From Ectocarpus siliculosus (Eukaryota; Sar; Phaeophyceae; Ectocarpales; Ectocarpaceae), in the NCBI GenBank assembly GCA_000310025.1, contig FN649733.1, positions 4,299,640 through 4,363,639 of the forward strand: a DNA stretch of 64,000 bases, written 5' to 3'. The notes under the pieces were generated by a model. The model was not told where the DNA came from. It ran no database searches and was given only the letters and a program-made list of their open reading frames with translations. A program made the translations under genes and the position numbers. The number at the start of each line of letters is the position of its first letter. Position 1 is the first letter of the stretch. Of this stretch, positions 12,952 through 26,000 are shown piece after piece.

Positions 12952-15900
12952 TTAGGTCTGCACAAAGGCCGGCAGGAGCGCGTACTGCATACGACGTCGT
13001 GCCTGGAACACACCAAGGTCAGCGTGAATTCTGAAAACATCTACTGGCTGGAAAAAAACAATGCAACAGGCTGGTTTCCTGAGGCTAATCGTTAGGTGTT
13101 TGCGCCCTCTCATACTATCGTGCAGAAGTCGATATTTCGAGTCGTCGAAAAGCATCTGTCACGCACAGGTAGGACCTACGCACGTTCTGCCAAGTGATCA
13201 ATCACCGAGACGCCAAAGGGCGCGAACGGTTCGTCAACTGCTATACTGCCGTATCGCAGTACTCCAGCACCGAGGAAGCAACGCGAAAACGAACAACCCA
13301 TCAGCCAACGAGCGACACAGCATCGGCATATATAAAAAGAGTCCACAGGGTGCAACAACGCACATGAAAGCCGATCCGGGGCAGGAAAATCACCAAGTTA
13401 CCTTAGAAGCGGAGAGACTGCCTCGCCGGGCGTAGTTGATGCGAAACTTCGGGCGACCTGCCTCATCCGTCCCAAGAGACTTCGTCAGATCCACAACAGA
13501 GGTGAACCACGACTCTGTCTGCAGAAAGGGCAAGGGCGGGTGGGAATAAGGGTTTCAAGTCGAGGTAGGGCTCAAGGATAGGTGGCGGTGTCCGGCTGCG
13601 GGCCTGGCCCACACCTGCAGTGACCCAACTTCCTGTACACTTCTTCTACTCGCCGAATGTGGACGATCTTTACGCAATATGAACAGATTCCGATCGGAGC
13701 CGCCGAAACATTCATCACGAACAATCAAGTGACATATGTTCTCTTTCCCTACTAGAGGGCCCAACCACGTGTCGTGCCGCACGATACAATCGCCGCAGCC
13801 CCGGTACTTGCGGTAAGCCCAGCACCCCCACCTTAGTAGGTGATCCATATGCGAGAAGGAATGCAAACGTATCACGAACAATCATGCCAGTACTTGCCGT
13901 GGCTCCAGCATGCAAAGGTGCCGTTCGTTGGCATTTCTAGATGCCAAATGACAAAATAACACACGCGATTTTCCACTAAAAGCAAATCGCTGCAATTGAA
14001 ACACTCAACCGGACTTGATGGAGGGATTGACTGTTGGAGCACTACTTCTGAGCATTTCAACAGCAAAAATGCAAAAACACCTCAGTCGTACTCGATACGA
14101 AGTGGCAGGTACCTGCTCAGTCTTCCGCCCGCTTTTTTGCACTTCCACCTCCCACAGGACGTCGATGGGACATTTTTCCCCGCGCGGCAGGCCGAAGAGG
14201 ACCTTCTCGGACACGTCATCGCTGTCCAGGTACCCTGGAAACTTGGCGACCTTGCTCTTGCTGCCACGATCCCCGCGGATACCCTTGGCACTCGCGCTGC
14301 CGCCGCCGACATCGCTCTCTTTCGATGTCTTGGCTGTCCCTGTTTTGTCTGAGGGTTCGCTCCTCCTCTTCCTCTTGAGAGTGGGTCCTTTCACCTTCGA
14401 TGTATCGGGAGCGGCACTGCTGGTTCCTGCCCCTCTCGTTCCTCCGCCGCTGACAACGCCAGAAGGAGCAGCAGCAGCATCCTTGCCACTGTTTGTGCTG
14501 TTATCCTGTGAGGTTACCCTCCCCCCGCCGTCTCGACCAACGGTTTTAGTGGCATGGCCGGCGCCTTCGGCGCTGCTGCCCACAGCTTCCGACGCCGAAG
14601 AACCTGCTCCTGTGACAGGGGTACGTGTATCTGCGGTCTTGGCCTCTGCCGCAGCTACCGTAGTGTTCGGGGCAGACGATTTGCGAGCAGCAGAAGGTTC
14701 GCCCTCCGGCGGGGACGCTTTACGCTTTGGGGGGGCGATCTTCTTCCTCACGCTTGCCCCAATGGTCTCCGACGCGCTGCTGCTGCTGCCGCTGCTGCTG
14801 TTGGCCAGGTCCTCGGGTTCTTCGTGCCTGGGTTGGTCTGGTGTGGCTTTTCGCGCAACCTGCTTCCCCTTTGGCGCATCTTTGGTCGTCTTGCTCTGCG
14901 CCTCTGCGTCTACTGTTGCTGCTGCTGCTGCTGCTGCTGCTTTCATAGGTGCCGTTGTCCGTTCGGTTCGCTTTTCCTTGCCATCGCTAACGCTGCTACC
15001 GCCTTCGCCCGCCGGGATATCCTTGTTACCTTTCGCCTGCTTGAAAACAAATCAGCGCACGGAACCAACCAGTCCCGTAGACAAAGAGAGACTGCTGTGG
15101 TGAGTGTGGTCTTGAAGGCGGTCCAATCGACCCTCGCCGTCGCGATTAGAATTCATGAAGTACATCCACGCGTGCATTGTTGCAGCATACTGTCACAGCA
15201 GGGTTGTAACCCTTCCGAATGCCGACAGCTACTGTAATCCACAAACCCTACAACCCACGCCGCACAACTTTGCAAGCCTCTCGTTGTCTTCACCAAGCAG
15301 GTGGTGGTGATTTCGAACACGACGTATAGCGATCTATAGACCCTTGTGCTTCGTGGAGTAGGGGTCGATCGGGGTATCGGACATTCCAGGGCTGGTGATG
15401 CCCTCTGGAATTGGCCTTCAACGCCCTATACAATCCGACGACTCACCGAAGCTACCAAAGCTTCGCAAACGTGCAAAATGAAAGGCTTGAAACCAAGCTT
15501 TGATATGATCGGACCAAGCATTCAAGCACTGACGCTCGTTGCGTTTCCCCGTGCCCTAGCCAAAACCCTTCGTAGACGGCAACGCAGGTGGATGCTCGTC
15601 TCTCACAGAAGCCAACTAGCCGCATGCAAAGCCGGCCAATCTCTGCACCGTTATGAGCAGTGCTCCGCCAGAGTGAAACGTGTTCAACTCGCCTTGTTTT
15701 TTCCCCGCTGCTGATCGGCGAGCTTCTCGCTCTCAAGCCAGGCATTTTGCACCTTGGCAGCATGCGAAAAAAAATCCTTCACGGTTTGATGTGCGTCCGA
15801 CCACATCTTGCCAATGACGCTTAGGATGACGGGGCTCCGCCTGACAACGTCAGGATTCTGCAGACACACAATTTTCGCGGTGGGTTGAGCCGACGGTTGA

Positions 15901-16839
15901 GGGCAGGAACAGTGTGAGACAAACAGGCTTTCACAGTTGTAACGACACGTGCCGGGAATGCTTCAGAACACCATATCATTAAGCGATAATCTTGAGTGTT
16001 GTCCACAACTACCAGCCTTGGATCGGTTCAGGTATTCTTCATTGTGTTCACTGGAGTTGGACTGAGTCGTGTTCAGGCTGATGTTTTCGTGAGTAGCGCC
16101 AACATACCAACATATAGGTGCCAACCAAGAGTGAGTGCTCAAGGCTCAACACATGGCATGGAGCAACACCGTTGTAAACTTAAAAAAAAAACTAACCCCA
16201 CGCTCGCGATCCCTCCTGCGTTAGTGTACCGGAAAAGACCGCGTTGTTGCCAATCAGGACTCAATATTTCCATACGTTTGTGGGTCGGCTGTTTTGATGG
16301 AGCAACACAATCCATCGCAGGTCACAATGGCGCCCCCTACAATGTACTATCTGATTGGCCACAACAAGGGCGAAAACTCAGCGGGCCATGCGTCAACATG
16401 AACCTCGATATTGAGAGTTCGTTCGAAGCGGTCAAGGGAGGCGCGGGAGGCATCATAACCTTCAGTATTAGGTCTGGCGACATGGAGCTGATCTCCACGC
16501 GGACGCCCGAACAGCTCACGGGACAGAGCATCTCGTGCTGGCGATGAGGAAATCATCTTCTAAGCGCTGCGTTGTTATCTCTCCAACCCTATCCCACTAA
16601 ATGCATACACCTGGAAAGAATGCAACAGTGAACTCCTGTGCTCCGCAAGAGACGAAACTCACCCGACTTTGGTGCTTCCTTGTGAAATGCTCGACGGATT
16701 TTTCAGCGCCACCGAATTTAGCGTTCATGTCCGCCCGTGTTGCCTGAGCGAAGAGTAGATAGGCGTTCGTTGGCCTTAAGTTCGGTTTACCACCGGTGTC
16801 GTCGGATGCAGACGACGCGCCTCTCGTCATCTTCGTCAC
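12952..16839 (-). CDS. HMG-box protein with low-complexity middle and possible Tudor-like C-terminus
   Basis: Probably a nuclear DNA- or chromatin-binding protein. Minus-strand exons: 16839-16663, 15857-15693, 15036-14113, 13518-13402, 13002-12952, all phase 0. The first two exons together encode an HMG box: RPTNAYLLFAQATRADM, then NPDVV..SVIGKMW and FFSHAAKVQNAW; the loop between the first two helices is longer than usual. Exon 3 (about 308 codons) is Ala/Ser/Lys/Gly-rich and disordered, with an eight-Ala run and a KRKRR nuclear-localisation-like patch. Its end plus exon 4 (DVLWEVEVQ...WFTSVVDL...GRPKFRINYARRG) resembles a Tudor or chromo-barrel reader, which is inference. The last exon ends ALLPAFVQT-stop. 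The exon 2 donor must be GC (AAG|GCGAGT). ATG at 16830 could be the start, or an upstream exon may join at the acceptor before 16839. Joining exons 2 and 3 into one gene rests on splice phase. Confidence 0.68.
14917..14940. repeat. CTG/CAG trinucleotide run inside HMG-box gene exon 3
   Basis: The CTG run is read on the minus strand in the GCA frame and gives eight consecutive alanines. Confidence 0.9.
15037..15692 (-). other. Probable GC-AG intron in the HMG-box gene
   Basis: On the minus strand the exon ends AAAAACAAG and the intron begins GCGAGT; the acceptor is TTCAAGCAG. No in-phase GT donor exists before the stop codon at 15684-15686. A GC donor is therefore the simplest way to join the HMG-box exon to the next coding exon. 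Confidence 0.55.
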
Positions 16840-19800
16840 CTGCGCGCGCCCGCGAATTCTTGTTCTTCACGTTTCTGGGTTTCCGGGAAAAACCCGATCC
16901 AATCGCTGGCCGTGCCTACCCTACAACAGCGGGCGTCGGTTGGACGGTTGTTGGCACGCGTTCGTGTGGTCGCCTCCCCAGCTTCCTCAATAATGGCAAC
17001 TAGCCGATTCAAAGAATGTAGACTGGGGTGCGAATATGCTGTGCACGAGACGAGACTGGCAGGTGCAAATCAGTGTCCCGCAAAATCTACGGAATTGATC
17101 GCGAGGCGGAACACAACAGTTGTACGTAGTGAGTGCAGTCTAGGTGCCCTAAGTGTTATTTCAAGTCCCAGTGTCCTCTCGGTACCCTGACATCCAATGC
17201 CGCTCCCAAGCGCTGTCTGATGCTCCCCCGGCCTGCCAAATTATGCCTGAGCACCCAGCCAATTTTTCACGCTTCGACCTTTCCAGCGACAACCAACGTC
17301 TTCAGTGTTCCGTACCGGCAGCTACAAGGGGGTATCTCTCCCATCAGCACGCGAATTATCATGAAGGGCCAATTGGCCGAGAGTTTCGGGGACCCGTTCG
17401 GTATGTCCCATGAAATGATGCCTCGCGCACTCTGCGTTGAAAGTTAACCGTCCTCTCGTGCCATAAGTCAATCCTAGTGTTAGTAACAGCAGTAAGAGTT
17501 GAGGTACAGCAGTTTAAAACGCAGCACGTTATGGTGTGGTGTGAAGGACTTGACCTGAGTGTGTTTGATTCTGTGAGTAAGGCTGGGCATTCAACAGTAG
17601 TTCGGGTTGATTTCCAGTCGAATAAGGGCCATGAAAAATATACAAATGTATGAGGTGGAGAGCACCAGGTCTCGACAAACCAGGTTGAGGGGTGACATAT
17701 ACCCTTCTGTTCAGTAGTCGAATTCCCTGCGGTTGCCTGCCTAAGAAGGCCTAATAACTAATAACACACACCGTGATCGCGGACGTCTTTGAGACGCACA
17801 CACCGCTGGCACATGTACATTGAAGTCTGCGTAAGAGAGGCCTCCGCCTGCTAATCTCGCCACAACTCTGCATGTAGTTTCGACCCTGGTGCGTCGTTGC
17901 GTTTGGTGTACGTTGTACTTCCAGCAGCTGTGCGGCCGTCAGGGAGTGCACCTACAAGCACTGTGTGACACGCAGTCACGTTGTAAGCCAGGATTGCGGT
18001 AGACAAACCCTAAACACGCACCTGTGGGCGGGGTCAGTTGTGTGTTGCCTGTGTACTACACAGCAGACACATATTGAACGAGAGTGTACAGCAGTAGTCA
18101 CTTGCAGACGGCCGTAGATGATGCAACCGCCTTCCACCGAGAGTGGCCCCATTATCTACGACGTCCCGCGTAAGCGCAGACGAGACACAATAATGACATA
18201 CCGCTGTGGTTCTTGCCATCCATGGCAAAAAATTTCACGATACATGGAACAGGTCACGTACTGCTGTGTCCCCCCAAGCGTATATGTATGCGTACGACGC
18301 CACTACACCTGTGACTTTCCAGACACACAGGACAAGCTTGTTGTTCACATCCACACATGCAGGATACGCACCTACCTCTGGCCTGGCCTCCTACGCCTTC
18401 ACGCGGAAAGGGGATCTCCACTACGGCCGCTTGCTTCGTCCGCCAGGCGTGTGTATTGGCGCGCAGCTCTGGTGCTCTGGTGCTCCGGTTAGGCTCTGGT
18501 GTGTGTATAAGGAAAGAGAACCAGCGGAGCGGCGGGGCAGCGCGGAGGCGTTGTGGTCCGCAGATGGTTTTGGTTCTCTCCAGTCTCCAGTCTCCAGTCT
18601 CCTTTCAGCTTTTCAGTCCAGTCCCGGACACGTCGGACACGGATCTACTGTTGTACCAGCTACCAAACACACAGATGCAAAGATGTCCTCCACTCCTCCA
18701 CTATGCCGTGAGCATGGTACAGTAGTAGGGGGGGTGTCTGTGCTGATCGCAGTAAATACTTCGAAGCACGAGCGCTGCGGAGCCGTTGGGATTTTACGAT
18801 TTTTCGGCCTTTGTTGTTGTTGTTGTTGTCTTCACATTAAAAACCGTTCCGATCTCTCTCTACCCAGTACCTTCGTATGTCCGTACTGATCCAACACTCG
18901 ACGCGGTCGATTCCCGTGGTCACAGGTTAACTTACCCTAAAAAGGTACACTCAAATAAACTGACCCCGAGGGGTCCGCAAGTCAATAGAAATCAACGACA
19001 GATATTCTGGAATCCTGCACTCCCTCTTCGCGCTATGCGAGGTATCAACTGAGACTTGACTAGCAGTCACTATCTATCATGGGTCGGAGAGAAAGAGGTA
19101 CACCCCCTTGGTTAAATCTTTGGCAACTGATGAAATGTTTATGTTCTCTCTGTCCTTTGCTGGCACGCGTACGTATGTTTGGTACGTGTGGATATTCTCT
19201 TCTATCGACAGCAGTAGTACAGTATGTTCATGTTCGTGTATTAATATCACCTCTAGGCTGCAGTTCTGCTGTGGACATGTCAGCTTTCGCAGAGGTCATC
19301 CAGCGTGCCAGCATATGCACCCCATCACTATCAACAACGTGCTGGAATAACGCTGGAAGGGTGGGTGAAAAGTGGCCTGCGCTGGGGAAAAGCTGTGTCG
19401 TTTGCTCTCCGTGCGTGCCTTCACTGTGAGCGAAGACTCCCCAAATCCAAAAATCAGCTCCCCAAACTACCTGAACAAAAGAAACCCGAATCATCGTCCT
19501 TGCTTCTTGCCTGGAGTATCACCCGGGGCAACGTATGATGCCACATCACACAGCACCAAGCACCACTAAGCCCACCAGTCCGCCCATTGTTATCGGCGGT
19601 GATGTTGGTATATTCCTCGAGACTCCGATTCGATGAATCGATGGAAACATTCAGCATCCCCGGTCGGTATTTCTCTGGTCTCGGTATAATACTTCAAGAA
19701 CCTGCCAAGCCAATCCATATCAATACGAAGATGAAAGTCCACAAAATACCGTAGTGTAAGGTATCGCTCTATGCCTCTGCCTTACAAACTGAACGGGTCA

Positions 19801-20083
19801 CAGCCTGGGTGTCGGCATTCCCAAGAAGCGAGCAGGATCTTCGTTGCCAAGAGCAAATGCATTAGTAGTGTGCGTATAGATGTCATCGTTCAAGAACGAC
19901 ACACGCCGGGAAATAACGGCTCGATGCAGCGAGTGGGTGGATGGAACGAAAACACCCAACGATCTTTTTCTTCTATCGTCGGTCTGGCGCACACCCAGGT
20001 TGCAACAGCTTGCATATATATATACGCAATCACACCGATAGAGACTTGTATTCCGCCGGAGAAAACGCAAAACGGAGCTCGCG
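16840..20083. other. Region between the HMG-box gene and the seipin 3' end
   Basis: No gene is supported. It may contain a first exon of the HMG-box gene, which cannot be placed. A TCTCCAG-type short repeat lies near 18575-18605 and a TTG run near 18811-18830. The rest shows only short frames in poor context. Confidence 0.45.
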
Positions 20084-23000
20084 CTACCGTTTGTTATCAT
20101 TGCCCGCATCGACAGAGCTCTCGGACAAATCAAGCACTCGCCAACCCCCTGGCGCCGCAGATACCGCAGCCCGCTCCGTATCCACGAGTGTTACGTCTGC
20201 TCCTCCAAGCCCCGACGTCGGCCTGCTACAGCCGCTTCCAGCATCATCGTCACCATCCACCGCTGCCCGTTCTGCAGAAACGCTTTCGCATTCAACGACG
20301 CGAACGCCTTGCGCCATCGTCTCTGTCGTGTCTACAACAGCGGCAACTCCCCCGTGTCCCCTACCCTCACACGCCGCCGTCTCCCTTCGCGGCTCGATCG
20401 TATTGCCTTCCAGAGCCGCCCACGACGCCAACGCAGCCGCCTCTAGCTCGGCGCCTGGGTCGCTACCTCCTGCAGCCCCACCAGATCCGCCGCTGCCGGC
20501 AACAGCAGCCGGTCGACTCCCTTGTACAATGTACCGAGTGCCCCTCTGGTACGCCTGCACTCCGGGCGGCAACGTCGGGGCTTCTTGCTGCTTTCCATTC
20601 GTGCTTGCTGCGGCTGCTGCTGTTGCTGCTTCTTGTAACCATGACGGCAGTGACGATGTCGGTCTCCCCATCCAAACCGTGTCCCGGTTCTCGGTGCTAA
20701 CGGACGATACTGAGCCACTCCCTGACCTACGACTGCCACTGACGGCCGTCGTTGCTGGCTCTACTGTCGACCCTCCTCCCGCAACTGTTCCTGGTCGTCT
20801 CCCTCCAACTCCTGCCCTTCGTGTGAGACCCTCATCATCGTGGAAGACACCTTGGTCACGTGGCATTGTTGCGGCTGCTTCTCTCGCTGGCGGCGATTCA
20901 CGACCTCCGCTCGTTTCCGTCGTCGGGTAGCCTCTTCCGGTGCCACCGCCGCTGGCAGTAACCGCTGCAGATAGACTCGAGGAGAGCCGGCCGGTGTTAT
21001 TCGGAATCCTGGCTACACTGTGGCTGGCAGAGGATGTCCGGTTCCTGTTTCCCCGCGAGGCCGGAACAGTGCTAACTCGGTGGGAGGCGACCCCCGTGTC
21101 GCTGCTATTGTCATTCTTGTCGGATTCTTCGAGGCTGACGAAGAAGAACACGTAGCAGAAGCCGGAGAGCATGAGCTCGAGCGACGCGATGAAAAGAACG
21201 CCGGCGGCAAGCGTGGAGTAGAAGAAATCGTGCATTAGCCACGGGAGACCCTTGAGCTGCGGGAAGACATGAGAGAAGCCACCGGGGGGGGGGGGGGGGG
21301 GCCCCAGGCCCCCGGCCCCAAAAAACCCCTCCACCCGGAAAAAACAAAAGCCCCCCCGAAGGGCAAACTTTTAACAACCTTGGAAAAAGGGGGGGGGGTT
21401 GCCCCAATTTTTTAACCCCCCCCCAACCTTTTACCCATTACCCACCCCCCCCTTTTCAAAAGGGAAAACTTTCCCCCCCCAAACCCAAACCCCCCCCTCT
21501 TTCCCCCTTTCCCCTTGTTTACCCCCAAAACTAAACAAAATTCCAAACCCCCCCCCCCCCCTTCTTTTTGAAAAACCGGGCCCAAAATTTTCCACCCAAA
21601 ACCCCCCCCCCCTTTTTTATCCCCTGTCCCCACCGAAAACCCCCCCCCCAAAAAATTTCTCCCCCCCAAGGGAACAAGGAACCCAAATCTTTCCTTTAAA
21701 AAAGGGTTGGCGGCCACCCCCCCCGAAACCCCCCCCCCAAAACCCAAAAAACCGGTACCCAACAGAAAACGGAAATAACCAAAACAACTAACGAAAAAGG
21801 CGAAAAACCCCCCCCCCCGAACCCCCTTATTAACCCAAAGGAAGGGCAAAAATCCCCAACNNNNNNNNNNNNNNNNNNNNNNNNNNNNNNNNNNNNNNNN
21901 NNNNNNNNNNNNNNNNNNNNNNNNNNNNNNNNNNNNNNNNNNNNNNNNNNNNNNNNNNNNCCTTCTTCCGGAAATTTTTCTTGTTTTTTTCCTTCAAATT
22001 CTTCCCTTTTGTGTGAAACCTTCTTCTTGGTGAAAGACCCTTGGTTCACGGGCCTTTTTGGGGGTTGTTTTTTTCGCTGGGGGGATTTCAAAACTTCCGT
22101 TGTTTTCGTTCTTGGGGTACCTTTTTCGGGTCCCACCGCCGTGGCCATTAACCGTTCCAATTAAATTGGAGGAAACCCGCCGGTTTTTTTTGGAATTCCT
22201 GGTTACATTGTGGTTGCCAAAGAATTTCGGTTTCTTTTTTCCCCGGGAGGCGGAAACAGTGTTAATTGGGTGGGGGGGAACCCCGGTTTGGTTGTTTTTT
22301 TCTTTTTTTTGGATTTTTTGGAGGCGGAGAAAAAAAAACAGTTACCAAAACCCGGAGACCATGAGCTCAAGGGACGGGATAAAAAAAACCCGGGGGCCAA
22401 GGGGGGGGTAAAAAAATTCGGCCTTTACCCAGGGGGACCCCTGGAGTTGGGGAAAACCATGAGAAAACCCCCGGGGGGGGGGGGGGGGGGGGCACAGGGC
22501 ACAGGGCACAGGAAATCCGTGCAACCGGGATAAACAGAAGGCACAGCGGAGGGCAGACGTTTGACAAGCGTGTGAAGAGGGTGGGTGGTTGGTCCAATTG
22601 TTTGACGCCTGCCCTAGCATTTGACCAGTGACCAACCATCTCTTTTCAAAAGGGGAAACATTCACATCCCTAACACAGACGCGACCGTCATTCGGTCGTT
22701 CTCCTTGGTTATCCCGGAAACTATACAGGAGTTCATACACACCTCGTCCCCTTCATTTTGGAAGATCGTGGCCAACATATTGCAACCAAGATCAGCACTC
22801 TCATTGTTAGTCACTGTACTCAACGGAAACACCCCCACCGATAGATTTCTTCGTCGCGAGGGGACAAGGGATCTGAATCTGTGCATGTAAAAAGGGTTGG
22901 CGGGCATCAGTCGCGGAATCCGTCCAGCAAGACTCAAGAGACAGGTAGCCGACAGGAAACGGGAATGACGGAAACGACTGACGGATGAGGCGGAGGAGCT

Positions 23001-26000
23001 CTCCCTCTGGAACCTCGTAGTAAGCCAAAGGAAGGGCAAGAAGTCGCATACCAAAGGCGTGGTAAATTGGTCGCCCAGCAGCTCAGGGGCCAATGTCTGG
23101 ATTGCGTCTTATTCTCAGTACGATTCCGTGAGTATCGTAGTTTCCAGGCACCGAATTGCACAGAAGCCAACGCCACTCAAAACGGTGTTTTTCTCAATTC
23201 AAAAATCGAACGTAGAGGGTCGCAGCTGACCACCGGGGCCACACAGGGACAACAAAAGTCCACAGGGCAACGTCGATGGCGACAGCAACAACAAAAATCT
23301 GACCGGCCCTTGCGTAGCACCTACCTGCGGAGTGATGTTGATCGAGGAGCTGTAGAACTGTACGCGACCACTCGACACAGTCACTCTCGCCTTCGTCAAC
23401 GGGTGAAGCGCGTTTTCCTAGAATGGATGAAGGTCGCAGCGGAAAGCGAAGCCGCGTTTGACGAATGTATCCCGCCATTAACACTTACTTGCGCAGAGCC
23501 AACCAACGAGTTTATTTCGAAGTATCGTGTATCGTATACAACGCTGCGGGGTAGTGCCACAGGCTTCGGCATTCCGGCAGAAGGGGGGGGAAAGGAAGCT
23601 GAAGGAAGCCGAGGCCGGCGCACGTACTCCGACAGAAAACTATACTGTAAACGGCGACTATACAATACACGGTACGTCATCATGCGCATGGCAGTGCTCA
23701 CCTCACGCCCAACAAACTGTGGTACACGAGACCGCCGTGAGCCATTTGCAAGCTAGTCTCACCTCGTAGTAGTCTATACAATCCACGTATATGGTTTCCT
23801 CTTCTCTCCTAAGCCCGGCAAGATGCAGCGGCCAAGCGAACATCATGCCCACGCCCTTGCGGAGCGCCGATGTGTGTGGCAGCATGGCAGGCCGCGCCGA
23901 GCTGGCAAGCTCGTTGTCCTGCTCGTCTAGCAGCGTCGTGTGCACCTTTCCATCCAACACGCGACGGCAACGACACTATGAAGGAAAGATGGATGAGGCG
24001 ATGGCAATCAAACCGAGGATATCACAATTGTGCACGTCAACCCAATTTGATCGAGTTGTTGCACGCCACGATCCCGATTGCAGTCTGCTTCGGTACACTT
24101 TGTACAAGGTTCCCCTTCGGGAGGTAGGTGTGCTTGCCTCCCAGGGGCGACGCAAGAGGACATGGCCACTGCTATCATGGTTGCCTCGTTGTATATCTCA
24201 ACCTACCTTCGGTAGTGTCACGGTTTGTTTCGGTAGAAACTAATAACTGCAGAAGGTATCTCGCATCAATTTGTGGGGGGAAATTATTTTCGCCGTTTCT
24301 CTTCGCGTGCGCTCTCGCGGTGCCGTTGCCGTACATCCCACTACTGCTGAAACACACAGGCATCGCTGGGAAGTTTCTGCGCCAAAGCTCTGTCATCAGG
24401 ACAAGCTCGACACACAGTGCTTACCGAAAAGGCCGTGTGGCGCCGCATCGCCGCTGATAGCAGGGGCAGTGTAGCATAAAAGACATGTAAGTGTTGTATA
24501 TGCAAATATGCACCTCCTATTATCTTACCATGAAGACGCCGATCCTCCTGTTGATATATGACGTAGGCATCTGCAGCTCCAGACCGACTTTGTAGTGCTG
24601 CCCAGCTTTGAGCACCCTGCAGGACAGCATCACCCCGATGGGATATATAGAACAGCGAGTCGAAACGGTCACATTGGCTTAGCACGACAACGAAGAGACT
24701 GGAATATCGATTTCCGGCTACACGACAAAGGACAGGTGCAGATCCGCATCATCATTGATGACGTTGGTCACGCCTTATCAAACGTTGTCCTGAAACCTAC
24801 GGTTACGGACATTTGCTTTGCTGTGGAGAAGAACTAGGGCCAGCGGGGGTGTGCTCAGCGGTGGGTAGCTGGCTCACTTTGTGTTGAGACGCTCGACGTT
24901 GGTGAGAGGGGACGGGTCCCACTGTGTGTGCCTCGCCAGAAAGTCCACCGTGCCCGTCGCACTTCCCTGCCAACACAGAAAAACAAATGGCAGAGCAGCG
25001 GTGTCAGGGTCCATAATAATAGGATATGGTTAGATTAACGAAGGGAGACAGAAAACGAGAAAATGAGACACGACAATGTCTCTACGAAAATCCACCACAC
25101 ATAAAACGAAGTTTTCGCGCTACAATCCTATCGTATCAAACCATATAATGAAAAGATTTCTTACTGTCGTTGCTCTGTCGGAGTAGTCCAGGAAGATGGG
25201 CTTATCGTGCAGGCGGAGAGGCATGACTAGCCAGTACAGTGCCCCGTATAGGACCACAGCCGACAGTAGCACAGCCTCGAAGAGCAGCAGGTACTGCAGT
25301 CCCTGTTGTTGAAGGAGGGGAAGGTGAGGTCTTGAGCAAGGCAGCGCCGATTCACTCATGCACATGGGATGCGAAGTGCGCTCAATATAAGGTCAAAGAA
25401 CCGATGGTGACGCCCGTTCGTGAGCAGCTACACTGAGGAACATCAACGTCTATGGGGACCAACGATTCTTCAGCCCCTGTTTAAGGTTGAGGAAACACCA
25501 CAGACTGGGCTCTCTGTTTGCCGGATCCGAATTACAGGAAGACCCAACCTTGGCAATGCAGATTCTGTCCCCGAGTGGAAATTGAGATATTGACGGATAT
25601 GTCCACAGCAACATGATTGACAGCATGTAGGGCAGGGTCTCTCCAGAAAACAAAGTATTCTGGTCCAGCCTCTGTGGCTTGGTTTGGGAACGAAATTCTG
25701 TTTCCAGAGTAAGCAAAATCCGTCGCTTTGAAAGCGAGTGTGAAGACAGAACAAGCATTCCGTATGCATGGAATACGCTGTGCACCATTCGAGGACGGCA
25801 CATGAATGACAACAATGGACGACCCACTTACCGTTACGGCCGCGGCTATAGCCCGATTTACGAGCATCGTCATTGACTCGACCAAGCTTGCCAGCGGGCC
25901 TGGTGGGAGCTGCTGCTGATGCTGTTGCCGTCGTTGCTGTATGTACTGCTGCTGGGGCTGATACTGCCCGTCATGCTGCTGCTGCTGCTGGTGTTGCTGC

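Noticed and set aside
14015-15103. A 362-codon plus-strand open frame over the HMG-box gene's large exon
   Set aside because: It is the antisense shadow of a GC-rich low-complexity exon. The minus frame has the nuclear-localisation patch, the splice sites and continuity with flanking exons; the plus frame is a leucine-rich artefact.
19941-20930. Long plus-strand frames of 309 and 329 codons
   Set aside because: They are antisense to seipin's last exon, which continues the phase and family of the upstream seipin exons.
21961-22472. A possible second, pseudogenised copy of the seipin exon
   Set aside because: The constant offset, identical length and trace-like errors next to a 100-N gap indicate an assembly artefact, not biological duplication.
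21399-22533. Proline-, glycine- and phenylalanine-rich frames around the N run
   Set aside because: They arise from degraded homopolymer-inflated sequence. The underlying genuine sequence is present elsewhere in the window.
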